The position numbers and the translations under genes were made by a program. From NCBI GenBank assembly GCA_034004165.1, contig JAVEXI010000003.1, forward strand, positions 1-64,000: 64,000 nucleotides of DNA, read 5' to 3'. This DNA comes from Gudongella sp034004165. GTDB taxonomy: Bacteria > Bacillota > Clostridia > Tissierellales > Tissierellaceae. Each line of letters opens with the position of its first letter. The stretch's first letter is position 1. The notes under the pieces were generated by a model. That model saw nothing but the letters and a program-made list of their open reading frames with translations, ran no database searches and was not told the origin of the DNA. Below are positions 45,027-53,334 of this stretch, piece by piece.

Positions 45027-45224
45027 TTAGATAATAGTAATTTCTTCAGCCTGCAGACCTTTTTGTCCTTCAACTACGTTAAATTCTACTGCTTGGCCTT
45101 CTTCTAGTGTTTTAAAGCCTTCTTTTTGGATTTGTGAATAATGTGCGAACACATCATTTCCTTCTTCAGTAGTAATAAATCCAAATCCTTTTTCTGCGTT
45201 AAACCATTTTACAGTGCCTTTCAT
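45027..45224 (-). CDS. Cold-shock protein (CspA family)
   Basis: 65 residues. RNA-binding motifs RNP1 KGFGFITTE and RNP2 VFAHYSQI are present. It is a single-domain nucleic-acid chaperone. GGAGG precedes ATG 45224. The mRNA leader would be about 120 nt if the promoter at 45351-45379 is used, in line with other csp genes whose leader controls translation. Confidence 0.95.
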   Translation of the reverse strand: MKGTVKWFNAEKGFGFITTEEGNDVFAHYSQIQKEGFKTLEEGQAVEFNVVEGQKGLQAEEITII

Positions 45225-45318
45225 TGCATAACCTCCAAAATTTATTTCTTTAATTCATGTAACCGTACAACAATAAATTTGAGTTATGATCTGAAAGAAC
45301 AACAAAAATATTGCTACT

Positions 45319-45360
45319 GTGTTATCACTACTGAATTAAAGCTCACGTCTATGATAACAC
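45319..45360. repeat. 9-bp inverted repeat flanking the csp transcription start
   Basis: GTGTTATCA (45319-45327) and TGATAACAC (45352-45360) are perfect inverted arms 24 bp apart. The right arm overlaps the -10 box of the csp promoter, the left lies in the leader. It may be a paired operator or, if transcription starts further upstream, an RNA hairpin. Confidence 0.65.
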
Positions 45361-45379
45361 TAACCATCACGTTTTGCAA
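45351..45379 (-). promoter_or_regulatory. Promoter of the cold-shock gene
   Basis: Minus-strand TTGCAA (45374-45379), 17-bp spacer, TATCAT (45351-45356). The 335-bp gap 45225-45559 holds this promoter, the leader and, at its right end, the AT-rich promoter region of the next plus-strand gene; no ORF is seen. Confidence 0.65.
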
Positions 45380-45559
45380 GCAAATTTTTGAATTAACTAA
45401 TTATTTAATCAATTTACGCAACTTACAAATGTCTTTACTATGCTATTTTCATGATTAGGTTATGGTTATATGCCAAATATGCATTGGAAAGCAATTGACT
45501 TTAATTATTCAAGTATAAATGCTATAATTTATATATATCTAATTACAAGGAGTGATTAA

Positions 45560-46051
45560 ATGAATGCAATGATTTCGAAATTTGTGGCGCAGGGTTTCAT
45601 GACTGAAGAACAGGGCCAATATATTGAAGATGCAATTATGAGAAAAGAGTCAATAGTTGTCTCAGGGCACCGTTCAGCAGGAATCAGACCTTTAATGGCT
45701 TCATTAATGGCTGTTGCTAAAGCATCGTTTCCAAGCGTTCAAGTAAAAGGTTTCGAGGATCTTAACTCAGAAGCTGAATTTTTCCTAATACCTGGTCTTG
45801 ATAACCTCGACTTTGAAAAACTCATAGGTGATGCAATAGCTGTAGCTGACACAGCTTTCATTTCACTAAAAGAGCCTGAACACCCAGTTTCATTGATGAA
45901 AGTTATGAAAGCTAACTTCAAAGAAGGCAAGGGGATTGGCAAAAAGATTCACACACTGGAATGTATAAAAGTTGATGATGTCCCAGTTCTTGACAAAATT
46001 ACAGAAATGCTTCTCACTGAAAATGGTAAAATTCAAAAAAAGGACTTTTAA
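45560..46051 (+). CDS. Uncharacterised protein, possibly a degenerate P-loop NTPase
   Basis: 163 residues with AAGGAG before ATG 45560. The segment ESIVVSGHRSAGIRPLMASL sits where secretion/pilus ATPases have a strand and Walker A loop, but the essential Lys and Thr are replaced (GHRSAGIR). Later parts (EFFLIPGLDNLDFEKL, DTAFISLKEPEHP) fit alternating strands and helices of the same fold. I do not recognise the family and the NTPase relation is only a resemblance. It ends at a bidirectional terminator shared with the thioesterase. Confidence 0.6.
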   Translation: MNAMISKFVAQGFMTEEQGQYIEDAIMRKESIVVSGHRSAGIRPLMASLMAVAKASFPSVQVKGFEDLNSEAEFFLIPGLDNLDFEKLIGDAIAVADTAFISLKEPEHPVSLMKVMKANFKEGKGIGKKIHTLECIKVDDVPVLDKITEMLLTENGKIQKKDF

Positions 46052-46068
46052 AGTCCTTTTTTATTTCC
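46038..46068. terminator. Bidirectional terminator
   Basis: AAAAAAAGGACTTT TAAAGTCCTTTTTTA, a stem with A and T tails on both sides, overlapping the end of the plus-strand gene and the end of the thioesterase gene. Confidence 0.85.
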
Positions 46069-46786
46069 ATTCTGTGTACCCTATTGCATTAATTTCACCT
46101 TTTACGGAAATTATGTGTCTATATGCAGTTGTCTTATCAGAGTCAGCAATGGCAAACGTAGCAACTTCATCTCCCAGTCTTATCTCTTTATTAAATTTAA
46201 TTGCAATTTTAAATAACTCTTTATTTATTATATCTGCTTGGGGAATTCCCTCAAACATCCATTCCACATACCTTATGTTATTAACGTGATTGTTATTGTC
46301 TATATCACTTCGACGTGTAGTAATGATTTTTCCAGGTTCAAAGTCAAAAGGCTTTAATTCTGTGTATTCACTAAAATTCATTTCATTAATGAAGTTATAT
46401 TTTTCTTTTATTTCATCAGGGACTCTTCTAGGTCTCTTCTTTCCCATTTCAAGAAAAATCCACTGGGTACTCGCCTTTGCAATATCTGCTCCACTCGAAT
46501 CTTTCATACAGAATTGTCTTTCGGCATAGAATTTATCAAATCCAGAAGTCCATGTTTGTACAGTAACTTCCTCTTTTGCAGAAGGCAAACTATATATTTC
46601 AACTTCCCATCTGTTTAACATCCATCCGTATCCATTAGCATTCAACAACTTATGACCAACGCCCACATTATCACTATGCCAAGATGACGTTTCAGCCATG
46701 TAAGATAAAACCGACTCCGGCTTCAACTTCCCTTTTACGTCTGTATCATAATAAGGAATCAAAAACTTCTTGTTATATTTTGCCAT
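46061..46786 (-). CDS. Acyl-ACP thioesterase (FatA/FatB-like, PF01643 family)
   Basis: 241 residues from ATG 46786 with GAGGTG. Tandem hot-dog folds: the first has the IPYYDTDVKGKLKPESVLSY start and WMLNRWEVEIY, the second carries SDIDNNNHVNNIRYVEWM with the conserved Asp-Asn-His-Asn pattern of plant FatA/B active sites. It releases free fatty acids from acyl-ACP. No fatty-acid synthesis genes are nearby. Similar genes are scattered in anaerobic Firmicutes. Confidence 0.88.
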   Translation of the reverse strand: MAKYNKKFLIPYYDTDVKGKLKPESVLSYMAETSSWHSDNVGVGHKLLNANGYGWMLNRWEVEIYSLPSAKEEVTVQTWTSGFDKFYAERQFCMKDSSGADIAKASTQWIFLEMGKKRPRRVPDEIKEKYNFINEMNFSEYTELKPFDFEPGKIITTRRSDIDNNNHVNNIRYVEWMFEGIPQADIINKELFKIAIKFNKEIRLGDEVATFAIADSDKTTAYRHIISVKGEINAIGYTEWK

Positions 46787-46907
46787 TACTTTCACCTCAA
46801 AGATATTATAGCAAAACATTTCCACTAATTACAAATTACTTAAATAAATGTTACAAAATACAAATTTGTGGTATTAAATTAGTAATAGCGAGTAAAGGGG
46901 GTATTTT

Positions 46908-47312
46908 ATGGCAAAGATTGATGCAATTGAAGGAGTAGGGGCAGCTTATGCAGCAAAACTTATTGAAGCGGGCATTGATAAAACGGAAAAGCTGTTAGAT
47001 GCAGGGGCTACAAAGAAGGGTAGAATCAAACTGGCAGAAGAAACTGGAATCAGTGAAAAGCTGATATTAACCTGGGTCAACCATTGTGATCTCTACCGGG
47101 TCAAAGGAATAGGTCCACAATATGCAGAAATCCTCGAAGCAGCTGGTGTAGATTCTGTTCCCGAACTAGCAACAAGAAGAGCAGACAACCTCCTAAATAA
47201 AATGAAAGAGGTTAATGAGCAAAAGAAACTAGTCAGAGGACTTCCAGCTCAAAAACAAGTTGAAAACTGGATACTCAGAGCTAAAGATCTACCTAAAGTT
47301 GTCACACACTAA
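46908..47312 (+). CDS. DUF4332 helix-hairpin-helix protein
   Basis: 134 residues. Two helix-hairpin-helix units are visible: IEGVGAAYAAKLIEAGI and VKGIGPQYAEILEAAGV, each with the GxG turn used to bind DNA backbone. GGGGG lies upstream of ATG 46908. It precedes the HerA-like ATPase gene on the same strand, but a terminator lies between. A nucleic-acid-binding role is inferred. Confidence 0.85.
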   Translation: MAKIDAIEGVGAAYAAKLIEAGIDKTEKLLDAGATKKGRIKLAEETGISEKLILTWVNHCDLYRVKGIGPQYAEILEAAGVDSVPELATRRADNLLNKMKEVNEQKKLVRGLPAQKQVENWILRAKDLPKVVTH

Positions 47313-47340
47313 AGAGACCGTTTTTACGGTTTCTTTTTTA
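47311..47340 (+). terminator. Terminator after the DUF4332 gene
   Basis: AAAGAGACCG TTTTTA CGGTTTCTTTTTT, a stem with one mismatch and a long T run, at the stop codon. Confidence 0.85.
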
Positions 47341-47389
47341 TGATATAATTCTATTAATTCAATTATTTCAAGTATTGGAGGTGTCTAAT

Positions 47390-48946
47390 TTGGAAGGGTA
47401 TAGTTTTTTAATAGGAAAAGGCGACAAAAAAGTTGAACTTTTATCAAAAATGAGCAACAGACACGGTCTTATAGCTGGGGCTACTGGAACTGGAAAAACA
47501 ATTACACTGAAGGTTATGGCTGAACATTTTAGTTCTATAGGTGTACCTGTATTCCTTGCAGACGTTAAAGGTGATGTAGCCAGTCTGGCGGTTCCTGGGA
47601 CAGATTCACCAAAACTAAAAGAACGAATTGACCAAATTGGAATTGATAATTTTGCTTATCAGCCATATCCCATCAGGCTTTGGGATGTCTTTGGAGAGTT
47701 GGGTCATCCAGTAAGGACGACTATTAGTGACATGGGCCCTTTATTGCTTTCTAGAATACTAGGCCTTAACGATACACAAGAAGGAGTTTTAACTATTACT
47801 TTTAGATTCGCTGATGATATGGACCTTTTACTTATTGATCTAAAAGATTTAAGGTCTATGTTACAGTATGTTGGTGAGAATTCAAAAGAAATAACACTAA
47901 AATATGGAAACGTTTCTTCACAATCTATCGGTGCCATTCAGAGAGCCCTTCTTCGACTTGAAGATCAGGGCGGTGATTTATTCTTTGGTGAACCAGCTCT
48001 TGATATTAAAGATTTCTTTACTCCTGATTATTCTGGCAAGGGCATTATAAACATACTAGCTTCAGAAAAATTGTTTTTATCACCTGTGCTTTATTCAACT
48101 TTTCTGCTATGGATGCTCTCTGAATTGTATGAACAACTACCAGAGGTTGGTGATCTTCCACAACCAAAGATTGTATTCTTTTTTGATGAAGCTCATTTGC
48201 TTTTTAATGATGCTCCAAAAATACTGATGGAGAAAATCGAGCTGGTTGTAAGGCTAATCCGCTCAAAAGGCGTAGGAGTATTTTTTGTTACTCAAAATCC
48301 AATTGATATACCTGACAAAATACTAGGGCAGTTAGGAAACAGAGTTCAACATGCTTTGAGGGCATATACTCCCAGAGATGAACGAGCAGTAAAATCAGCT
48401 GCAGATACATTCAGGCAAAATCCCAATTTTAAAGTTGAGGATGTAATTACAGAGCTAAAAACCGGAGAAGCTTTAGTTTCTTTTCTTGATGATGAAGGTA
48501 AGCCTTCAATCGTAGAAAGAGCACTAATAGCACCACCTAAGAGTCTAATGGGAACTATATCTCAAGAAGATAGAACAGCAATAATCAACAGTTCTCCTTT
48601 GAATTATAAATACAGTGAAACTATAGACAGAGAATCTGCTTATGAAGTATTACTCAGATTAACAGAGGAAAAGCAAGCTGAAGAAGATGCTGCAAAAGAA
48701 CAACAACTCAGAGAAAAAGAGCAAAAAGAACTTGAAAAAATCAAGATTGCTGAAGAAAAAGCAGCAGAAAAAGCAAAAAAAGAAGAAGAAAAAATTAAAC
48801 TCGCTGAGAAACGCGAACGAGAAAAAGCGATGAAAAATAATCCGTTAAATAAAGTCTATAAAACAACGGTCACTACGATTACTGGCGATATTGGAAGAGG
48901 CATAGCAAGAGGACTTTTGGGCAGCATAAAAAAGAAAATGAAGTAA
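47390..48946 (+). CDS. HerA-like helicase/ATPase (DUF853 family)
   Basis: 518 residues from a TTG at 47390 with GGAGGTG 6 nt upstream; a TTG five codons earlier lies within the ribosome site. Walker A GATGTGKTITLKVM, the early acidic motif FLADVKGDVASL and Walker B KIVFFFDEAHLLF mark the FtsK/HerA-type hexameric ATPases, with a Lys/Glu-rich coiled tail of about 80 residues. DUF853 proteins are widespread; a DNA-translocating role is likely, but no partner nuclease (NurA) is near. Confidence 0.88.
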   Translation: MEGYSFLIGKGDKKVELLSKMSNRHGLIAGATGTGKTITLKVMAEHFSSIGVPVFLADVKGDVASLAVPGTDSPKLKERIDQIGIDNFAYQPYPIRLWDVFGELGHPVRTTISDMGPLLLSRILGLNDTQEGVLTITFRFADDMDLLLIDLKDLRSMLQYVGENSKEITLKYGNVSSQSIGAIQRALLRLEDQGGDLFFGEPALDIKDFFTPDYSGKGIINILASEKLFLSPVLYSTFLLWMLSELYEQLPEVGDLPQPKIVFFFDEAHLLFNDAPKILMEKIELVVRLIRSKGVGVFFVTQNPIDIPDKILGQLGNRVQHALRAYTPRDERAVKSAADTFRQNPNFKVEDVITELKTGEALVSFLDDEGKPSIVERALIAPPKSLMGTISQEDRTAIINSSPLNYKYSETIDRESAYEVLLRLTEEKQAEEDAAKEQQLREKEQKELEKIKIAEEKAAEKAKKEEEKIKLAEKREREKAMKNNPLNKVYKTTVTTITGDIGRGIARGLLGSIKKKMK

Positions 48947-49771
48947 TTACCTGTTCGCAACTACACCTCTAAATGCGATAGTAATTAGCACTATACCGCC
49001 ACCTAAAAGAGATAATGCGCCTGGCCTTTCGCCATTTAATAAAAAGACCCATAGGGGATTTAAAATTGGTTCTAAAACCATAATCAGTATCGCTTCCATT
49101 GCTGTAAGATGTTTTATAGCAGCTGAATAAAAAATATACGATAAACCTAATTGGAATGTCCCCAAAAGGAATATACCAATTAGGTTTTGTGCTCCTATAG
49201 TCTGTCCAAAAATAAAAGGCAACCCAATTGCTATGGTTATAAGATGCCCTAAAAGAATAGTTTCTATAGGTGATCCATCCTTTTGAAATCTCAAGGAAAT
49301 TGTGACACCTGCAAGAGCAACTCCACTAACAAGAGCTACTATGTTTCCAGCAGTACTTCCCCCTCCTACTTCATCAAGAAAAAACAATACCATGCCCAGT
49401 CCGGTTGCAATAATAGCTAGAAAATCAAACCATTTTATTCTTTCTTTTAGTACAATAAAGCTCAACAAAGCAACCCACACAGGAGCAGTAAATTGTAGAA
49501 CAATAGAGTTTGCTGCTGTTGTAAGTTTATTTGCGATAATAAATAAAATTACCATTGAAGAGTAACACAAAGCCCCTATTAGCTGAGCTCTTGAAAAGGT
49601 AAATTTCGGTTTCTTTATATATAACATCACTACTATAGCAGAAAATATAGCCCTGGATCCAGCAATTGCCATAGATGGAAGATCGACCAGTTTTAACAAG
49701 ATTCCACCTGTACTAAGCATTACAGCGGCTATTAGAATTTGAATTATTGCTTTTTTCCTGTCGTTGTTCAA
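48947..49771 (-). CDS. EamA/DMT-family transporter
   Basis: 274 residues, ten membrane helices in two EamA repeats (FSIAIxG..SRAIFSAIVVMLYIKKP in the first, LTAMEAILIMVLEPILNPLW in the second). Starts with a TTG at 49771 after GGCGGTG. DMT proteins export or import metabolites such as amino acids or nucleotides; the substrate is unknown. Its stop directly abuts the HerA stop (convergent). DUF1893 lies 11 bp upstream on the same strand. Confidence 0.88.
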   Translation of the reverse strand: MNNDRKKAIIQILIAAVMLSTGGILLKLVDLPSMAIAGSRAIFSAIVVMLYIKKPKFTFSRAQLIGALCYSSMVILFIIANKLTTAANSIVLQFTAPVWVALLSFIVLKERIKWFDFLAIIATGLGMVLFFLDEVGGGSTAGNIVALVSGVALAGVTISLRFQKDGSPIETILLGHLITIAIGLPFIFGQTIGAQNLIGIFLLGTFQLGLSYIFYSAAIKHLTAMEAILIMVLEPILNPLWVFLLNGERPGALSLLGGGIVLITIAFRGVVANR

Positions 49772-49782
49772 TGTAGCACCGC

Positions 49783-50214
49783 CTATTTTGAGTTATTTAT
49801 ACCATTTAAAAACTTCTTTATTCTAACTAATAGTTCATCAACTTCTATAACATCTTCAGATAGTTTTTCTATGGGGCACTTATCACTTCCATCCCTATTC
49901 AGAATGAATGGTACAACTTTTTTTGACTCATAGGGAATAGAATTCTCTTCTAATACTTTGATGGCAACCTCACTTATTAAATCTGTGTATAATCCTTTGA
50001 TTTTGCCATTCACAAGTAACATTGCAGCGGCCTTTCCTGTAGCTCTGTCAGCAACATAAGCTCCTTCAAGCAAATCTAAGTTTTCAGTGTAGACTGTGTA
50101 CAAGGGTTTTATTCCCCTCTCTTCGGAGACAGCTACTACCTTATTATCTTTCATTACTACAAGCTTCAAGCTTTTATCATTCAAAGTGCTTTTAACAATT
50201 TTTATATAATCCAT
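49783..50214 (-). CDS. DUF1893 protein
   Basis: 143 residues. The DUF1893 core is seen as GAYVADRATGKAAAMLLVNG and LYTDLISEVAIKVLEENSIPY, the fold related to cytidine-deaminase-like proteins but without their zinc motif. AGGAG precedes ATG 50214. It forms a short unit with the EamA transporter and is divergent from mnmH. Function unknown. Confidence 0.85.
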   Translation of the reverse strand: MDYIKIVKSTLNDKSLKLVVMKDNKVVAVSEERGIKPLYTVYTENLDLLEGAYVADRATGKAAAMLLVNGKIKGLYTDLISEVAIKVLEENSIPYESKKVVPFILNRDGSDKCPIEKLSEDVIEVDELLVRIKKFLNGINNSK

Positions 50215-50336
50215 TTCCTCACTCCTATCTTATATTTATATTCTACAATATTTACAAAAATTTATGAATACAAAAGTCAAAAGGTTTACTATAATAGTAT
50301 TTGTTATATAATTAAAAAAAAGATAAGAGGTTAGCA

Positions 50337-51359
50337 ATGTACACAGATATTAAGTACGAAGAATTATTAACAAAATTTTCTAGAAAAGAATATTTGCTGA
50401 TAGATGTTAGAACACCATTAGAATACATGGAAGAAACGATTCCTGGGTCTATCAATCTACCGGTTTTTTCTAATGAAGAAAGGGCCGCTATAGGAACTGC
50501 TTACGCAAAAGAAAGCGTTGAAAAAGCAAAGCAAATCGGAGTAGAAGCAATCTCTAAGCGCTTGCCTGATCTATTCTCTAAAATACTTGAACTAAACAGA
50601 GAATATGCAAATCTGATCTTCTTCTGTTCTCGAGGTGGATTTAGAAGCTCAAGTATTGTGGCTCTATTAAAGAGTTTGAAAATTAACGTTTTGAAACTCG
50701 ATGGAGGATACAAAGGATACAGGGGTTTTATAAATAATGAATTGCCTAAAATATCAGAGAATGTAAGATTAGTTGTACTTTATGGTAATACTGGCACAGG
50801 AAAGACCCATATTCTTTCAGAATTACGTTCTTTAGAAGCCAATGTAATAGACCTGGAACAATGCGCTAACCACAGAGGTTCTATCCTAGGTTCAGTTGGC
50901 ATTGGAAAACCTAACAGTCAAAAAATGTTTGAATCTCTTCTCTATGATGAAATTTCAAAATGCGACAATAGAATTATTTTTATTGAAGGCGAAAGCAAGA
51001 GAATTGGACGTTCTGTCATTCCAGACTATTTTTTTGAAAAAATCAGAGACGGAATCCATGTCCGGATTACTGCCCCAATGAATCTGCGTGTTGAAAATAT
51101 TATGTCAGACTATGTTCACGACACAGATGAAGAGCTAATCGAGGCTCTAGATCATCTTCGTAAAAGACTTGGAAACGAAACAATAGACAACTATATTATT
51201 GAAATCAGCAAAAAAAATCATCCAATTGTAGTTGAAGAGCTTATGAAAAACTACTATGATCCCATGTATGAGCACAACAAAAGGAATTTTGTGTTTGAAC
51301 TAGAAAATACTAATTCACGTGAATCAGCAAAAATACTTTTAACAAAATATGATTCATAA
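50337..51359 (+). CDS. mnmH: tRNA 2-selenouridine synthase
   Basis: 340 residues. N-terminal rhodanese domain with catalytic Cys97 in IFFCSRGGFRSSS, then a P-loop domain with Walker A GNTGTGKT near 149-156 and the LEQCANHRGSILG motif of the SelU family. It replaces sulfur in 2-thiouridine of tRNA-Lys, -Glu and -Gln by selenium, using selenophosphate and a geranylated intermediate. This requires selD elsewhere in the genome and agrees with the selenoprotein at 53335-53565. Confidence 0.93.
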   Translation: MYTDIKYEELLTKFSRKEYLLIDVRTPLEYMEETIPGSINLPVFSNEERAAIGTAYAKESVEKAKQIGVEAISKRLPDLFSKILELNREYANLIFFCSRGGFRSSSIVALLKSLKINVLKLDGGYKGYRGFINNELPKISENVRLVVLYGNTGTGKTHILSELRSLEANVIDLEQCANHRGSILGSVGIGKPNSQKMFESLLYDEISKCDNRIIFIEGESKRIGRSVIPDYFFEKIRDGIHVRITAPMNLRVENIMSDYVHDTDEELIEALDHLRKRLGNETIDNYIIEISKKNHPIVVEELMKNYYDPMYEHNKRNFVFELENTNSRESAKILLTKYDS

Positions 51360-51386
51360 CAGTAAAGCTAATTATGTATAATGAAA

Positions 51387-51420
51387 ATGCCCTAATCACC
51401 TATTTGATCAGGGCATATTT
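51387..51420. terminator. Bidirectional terminator between mnmH and the ECF gene
   Basis: ATGCCCT(A)ATCA and TGAT(C)AGGGCAT form a stem with one mismatch around CCTATT, with A/T tails on both sides; the two genes converge here. Confidence 0.75.
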
Positions 51421-51437
51421 TATGCTTAATGCTAGTT

Positions 51438-51944
51438 TTAAAAACTCAAATTATTTCTCATTAGTTTTATAATTGGTGGTATAATCACTAACTGAATGAG
51501 TATTCCTGGAAGACCAGTTATAATTGCACCCTTAATATAAGGTATAGCTGATATCTGTGCTCCAAAAAATTTTGACATTATAAAAACCATTAAGCTTGCA
51601 GCAATTCGACCGTCTACCATCCCTACTAACAGTGGAACATATGCATTTCTTTTCATGATTTTAGCAATATAGCCAGAAGATAAACCATATATTCCGAGCT
51701 CTGCTATCATTATTGGCAACATAGGGAACATTGGTGGCATACCAGTCATAACAGAACTTAAAATCGGAGTAACAATCCCTACAAAAAGACCAGCTACAGG
51801 GCCTAACAATATCCCTGCCATCAATACAGGTATATGCATTGGTAAAAACATTGGTCCTCCCATATTAAAACTATGAAAAGCAATGGGCAAAACAAGGCCC
51901 AAAGCTATGAACATTGCAGAAAAAGCAATTTTCCTAGTGTTCAT
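51438..51944 (-). CDS. ECF transporter substrate-binding (S) component
   Basis: 168 residues, about five to six membrane helices. The N-terminal FSAMFIALGLVLPIAFH with the AxxxALxxVL-type pattern, and MHIPVLMAGILLGPVAG, are typical of S components that dock on shared EcfAAT modules. The vitamin bound cannot be assigned; no riboswitch is seen in the short leader. GGAGG precedes ATG 51944. Confidence 0.8.
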   Translation of the reverse strand: MNTRKIAFSAMFIALGLVLPIAFHSFNMGGPMFLPMHIPVLMAGILLGPVAGLFVGIVTPILSSVMTGMPPMFPMLPIMIAELGIYGLSSGYIAKIMKRNAYVPLLVGMVDGRIAASLMVFIMSKFFGAQISAIPYIKGAIITGLPGILIQLVIIPPIIKLMRNNLSF

Positions 51945-51966
51945 TTCTACCTCCTATATTAGTATT

Positions 51967-51990
51967 AAGAGACTGGAGTTCCAGTCTCTT
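51967..51990 (-). terminator. Hairpin between mrp and the ECF gene
   Basis: AAGAGACTGGA GT TCCAGTCTCTT is a perfect 11-bp palindrome with a 2-nt centre. It lacks a T run, so it may attenuate or protect mRNA rather than end transcription. Confidence 0.6.
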
Positions 51991-51997
51991 AATAATC

Positions 51998-52822
51998 TTA
52001 TTCAAAAGCCGCTATAAGGTCATCTAGCATTGTTACATTAATATGTTCAATTGCTCCACTATCTACTGCAGCAGCAATCTTTGGATCGATCGGCACTCTG
52101 GCAAAACGACTAATATTCTGCTCAGCAGCAACTTGCTCCACTTTGCTTTCGCCAAATACATCAATTTTCTTCCCACAGTCAGGGCATTCAAGATATGACA
52201 TGTTCTCGACAATCCCCAATATGGGTATGTTCATCATCTTTGCCATGTTTGCAGCCTTAGCGACAATCATCGAAACCAGCTCTTGTGGCGAAGTAACAAC
52301 GATTATTCCATCAACAGGCAATGACTGAAATACGGTCAACGGTACGTCTCCAGTTCCCGGGGGCATATCTACAAACATATAGTCTACATCTCCCCACTCA
52401 ACATCAGTCCAAAATTGTTTTACAACTCCAGTAACTATAGCACCTCTCCAAATAACAGGGTCTGTTTCATTTTCAAGAATCAGGTTTATCGACATAATCT
52501 TAATACCACTGTCACTTACTCGTGGTATCAGACTCTTTCCATTTGAAACTGCTCTCCCGTCTATTCCAAAGGATCTGGGTATTGATGGACCAGTAATATC
52601 TGCATCCATAATTGCAGTCTTATAACCTCTATTTCTCATATTAATTGCAAGCATAGAAGTTACAAGAGATTTACCAACTCCGCCTTTACCACTGACAATA
52701 CCTATTACTTTCCTGACATTGCTGTTATCATTCATCTTAGCAGCAAATTCATTCATTGGTTCAGTCCTGTCATTACAGTCAACGCTGCAAGTACTACAGC
52801 TGCTGTTGCATGTTTCGCTCAT
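51998..52822 (-). CDS. Mrp/NBP35-type Fe-S cluster carrier ATPase
   Basis: 274 residues. The N terminus has a Cys-rich leader (CNSSCSTCSVDC) able to hold a cluster; then the deviant Walker A GKGGVGKSLVT, the MDADITGPSIPR switch and a CPDCGKKI motif near the C terminus that holds the bridging [4Fe-4S] in the dimer. It carries and inserts Fe-S clusters. It follows the DUF134 gene, a pairing seen in anaerobes. Confidence 0.92.
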   Translation of the reverse strand: MSETCNSSCSTCSVDCNDRTEPMNEFAAKMNDNSNVRKVIGIVSGKGGVGKSLVTSMLAINMRNRGYKTAIMDADITGPSIPRSFGIDGRAVSNGKSLIPRVSDSGIKIMSINLILENETDPVIWRGAIVTGVVKQFWTDVEWGDVDYMFVDMPPGTGDVPLTVFQSLPVDGIIVVTSPQELVSMIVAKAANMAKMMNIPILGIVENMSYLECPDCGKKIDVFGESKVEQVAAEQNISRFARVPIDPKIAAAVDSGAIEHINVTMLDDLIAAFE

Positions 52823-52852
52823 TAATACGCCTTCTTTCTAATTTTATTGCCT

Positions 52853-53227
52853 TTATAGCATACCATGGTGCCTTCCTCTTCTATGTCTGTGAACTCTGCA
52901 GTTGCTGCAGTAGAACAACTCTTTTTCGTCTTCTTCACACAACTTATAAGATCCACCCTCTATTCTAAGAGGTATCCCTTCAACTATGGCATCAGCTATT
53001 TTTTTTCTTGCAGAAATATATATTCTCTGGACAGTAGTTCTGGCGACATCCATTATATCTGCACATTCCTCCTGCATCAGCCCTTCTTGATCTATCAATC
53101 TTATAGCCTCGTATTCTTCAACAGACATGACAATCTCATCGCCTATACTTTGTCTTCTATTGAGAGGCCCGAATAGATTTGTTTCTGGTAAGCAACATAC
53201 TTTCCTTGCTTTCATGGGTCTTGCCAA
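52853..53227 (-). CDS. DUF134 (UPF0251) putative DNA-binding protein
   Basis: 124 residues from a TTG at 53227, which has GGAGG at 8 nt and yields the family-typical start MARPMKARKV. A sigma-70 region-4-like helix-turn-helix (LMQEECADIMDVARTTVQRI) is preceded by a Cys pair region (VCCLPE) and followed by a CSNC plus His/Arg-rich tail that may bind metal. It is probably a regulator; neighbours are mrp and the Sec glutaredoxin. Confidence 0.85.
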   Translation of the reverse strand: MARPMKARKVCCLPETNLFGPLNRRQSIGDEIVMSVEEYEAIRLIDQEGLMQEECADIMDVARTTVQRIYISARKKIADAIVEGIPLRIEGGSYKLCEEDEKELFYCSNCRVHRHRRGRHHGML

Positions 53228-53290
53228 TAATCTCACCTCCATACCCAACCATTATACCATGAATTAAAATATGTAACCATAGTCAATAAT

Positions 53291-53330
53291 AAAAAAACAT
53301 AATTATGGCTCTCAATTAAGAGAGCCATTT
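53291..53330 (-). terminator. Terminator after the Sec glutaredoxin gene
   Basis: ATGGCTCTC .. GAGAGCCAT, a 9-bp stem with a 6-nt loop, followed on the minus strand by AATTATG and seven T. Confidence 0.8.
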
Positions 53331-53334
53331 AATT

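Noticed and set aside
45495..45540. TTGACT...TATAAT as a promoter for the gene at 45560
   Set aside because: The spacer is 22 bp, too long. A promoter must be in this AT-rich stretch but I cannot place the -35 box.
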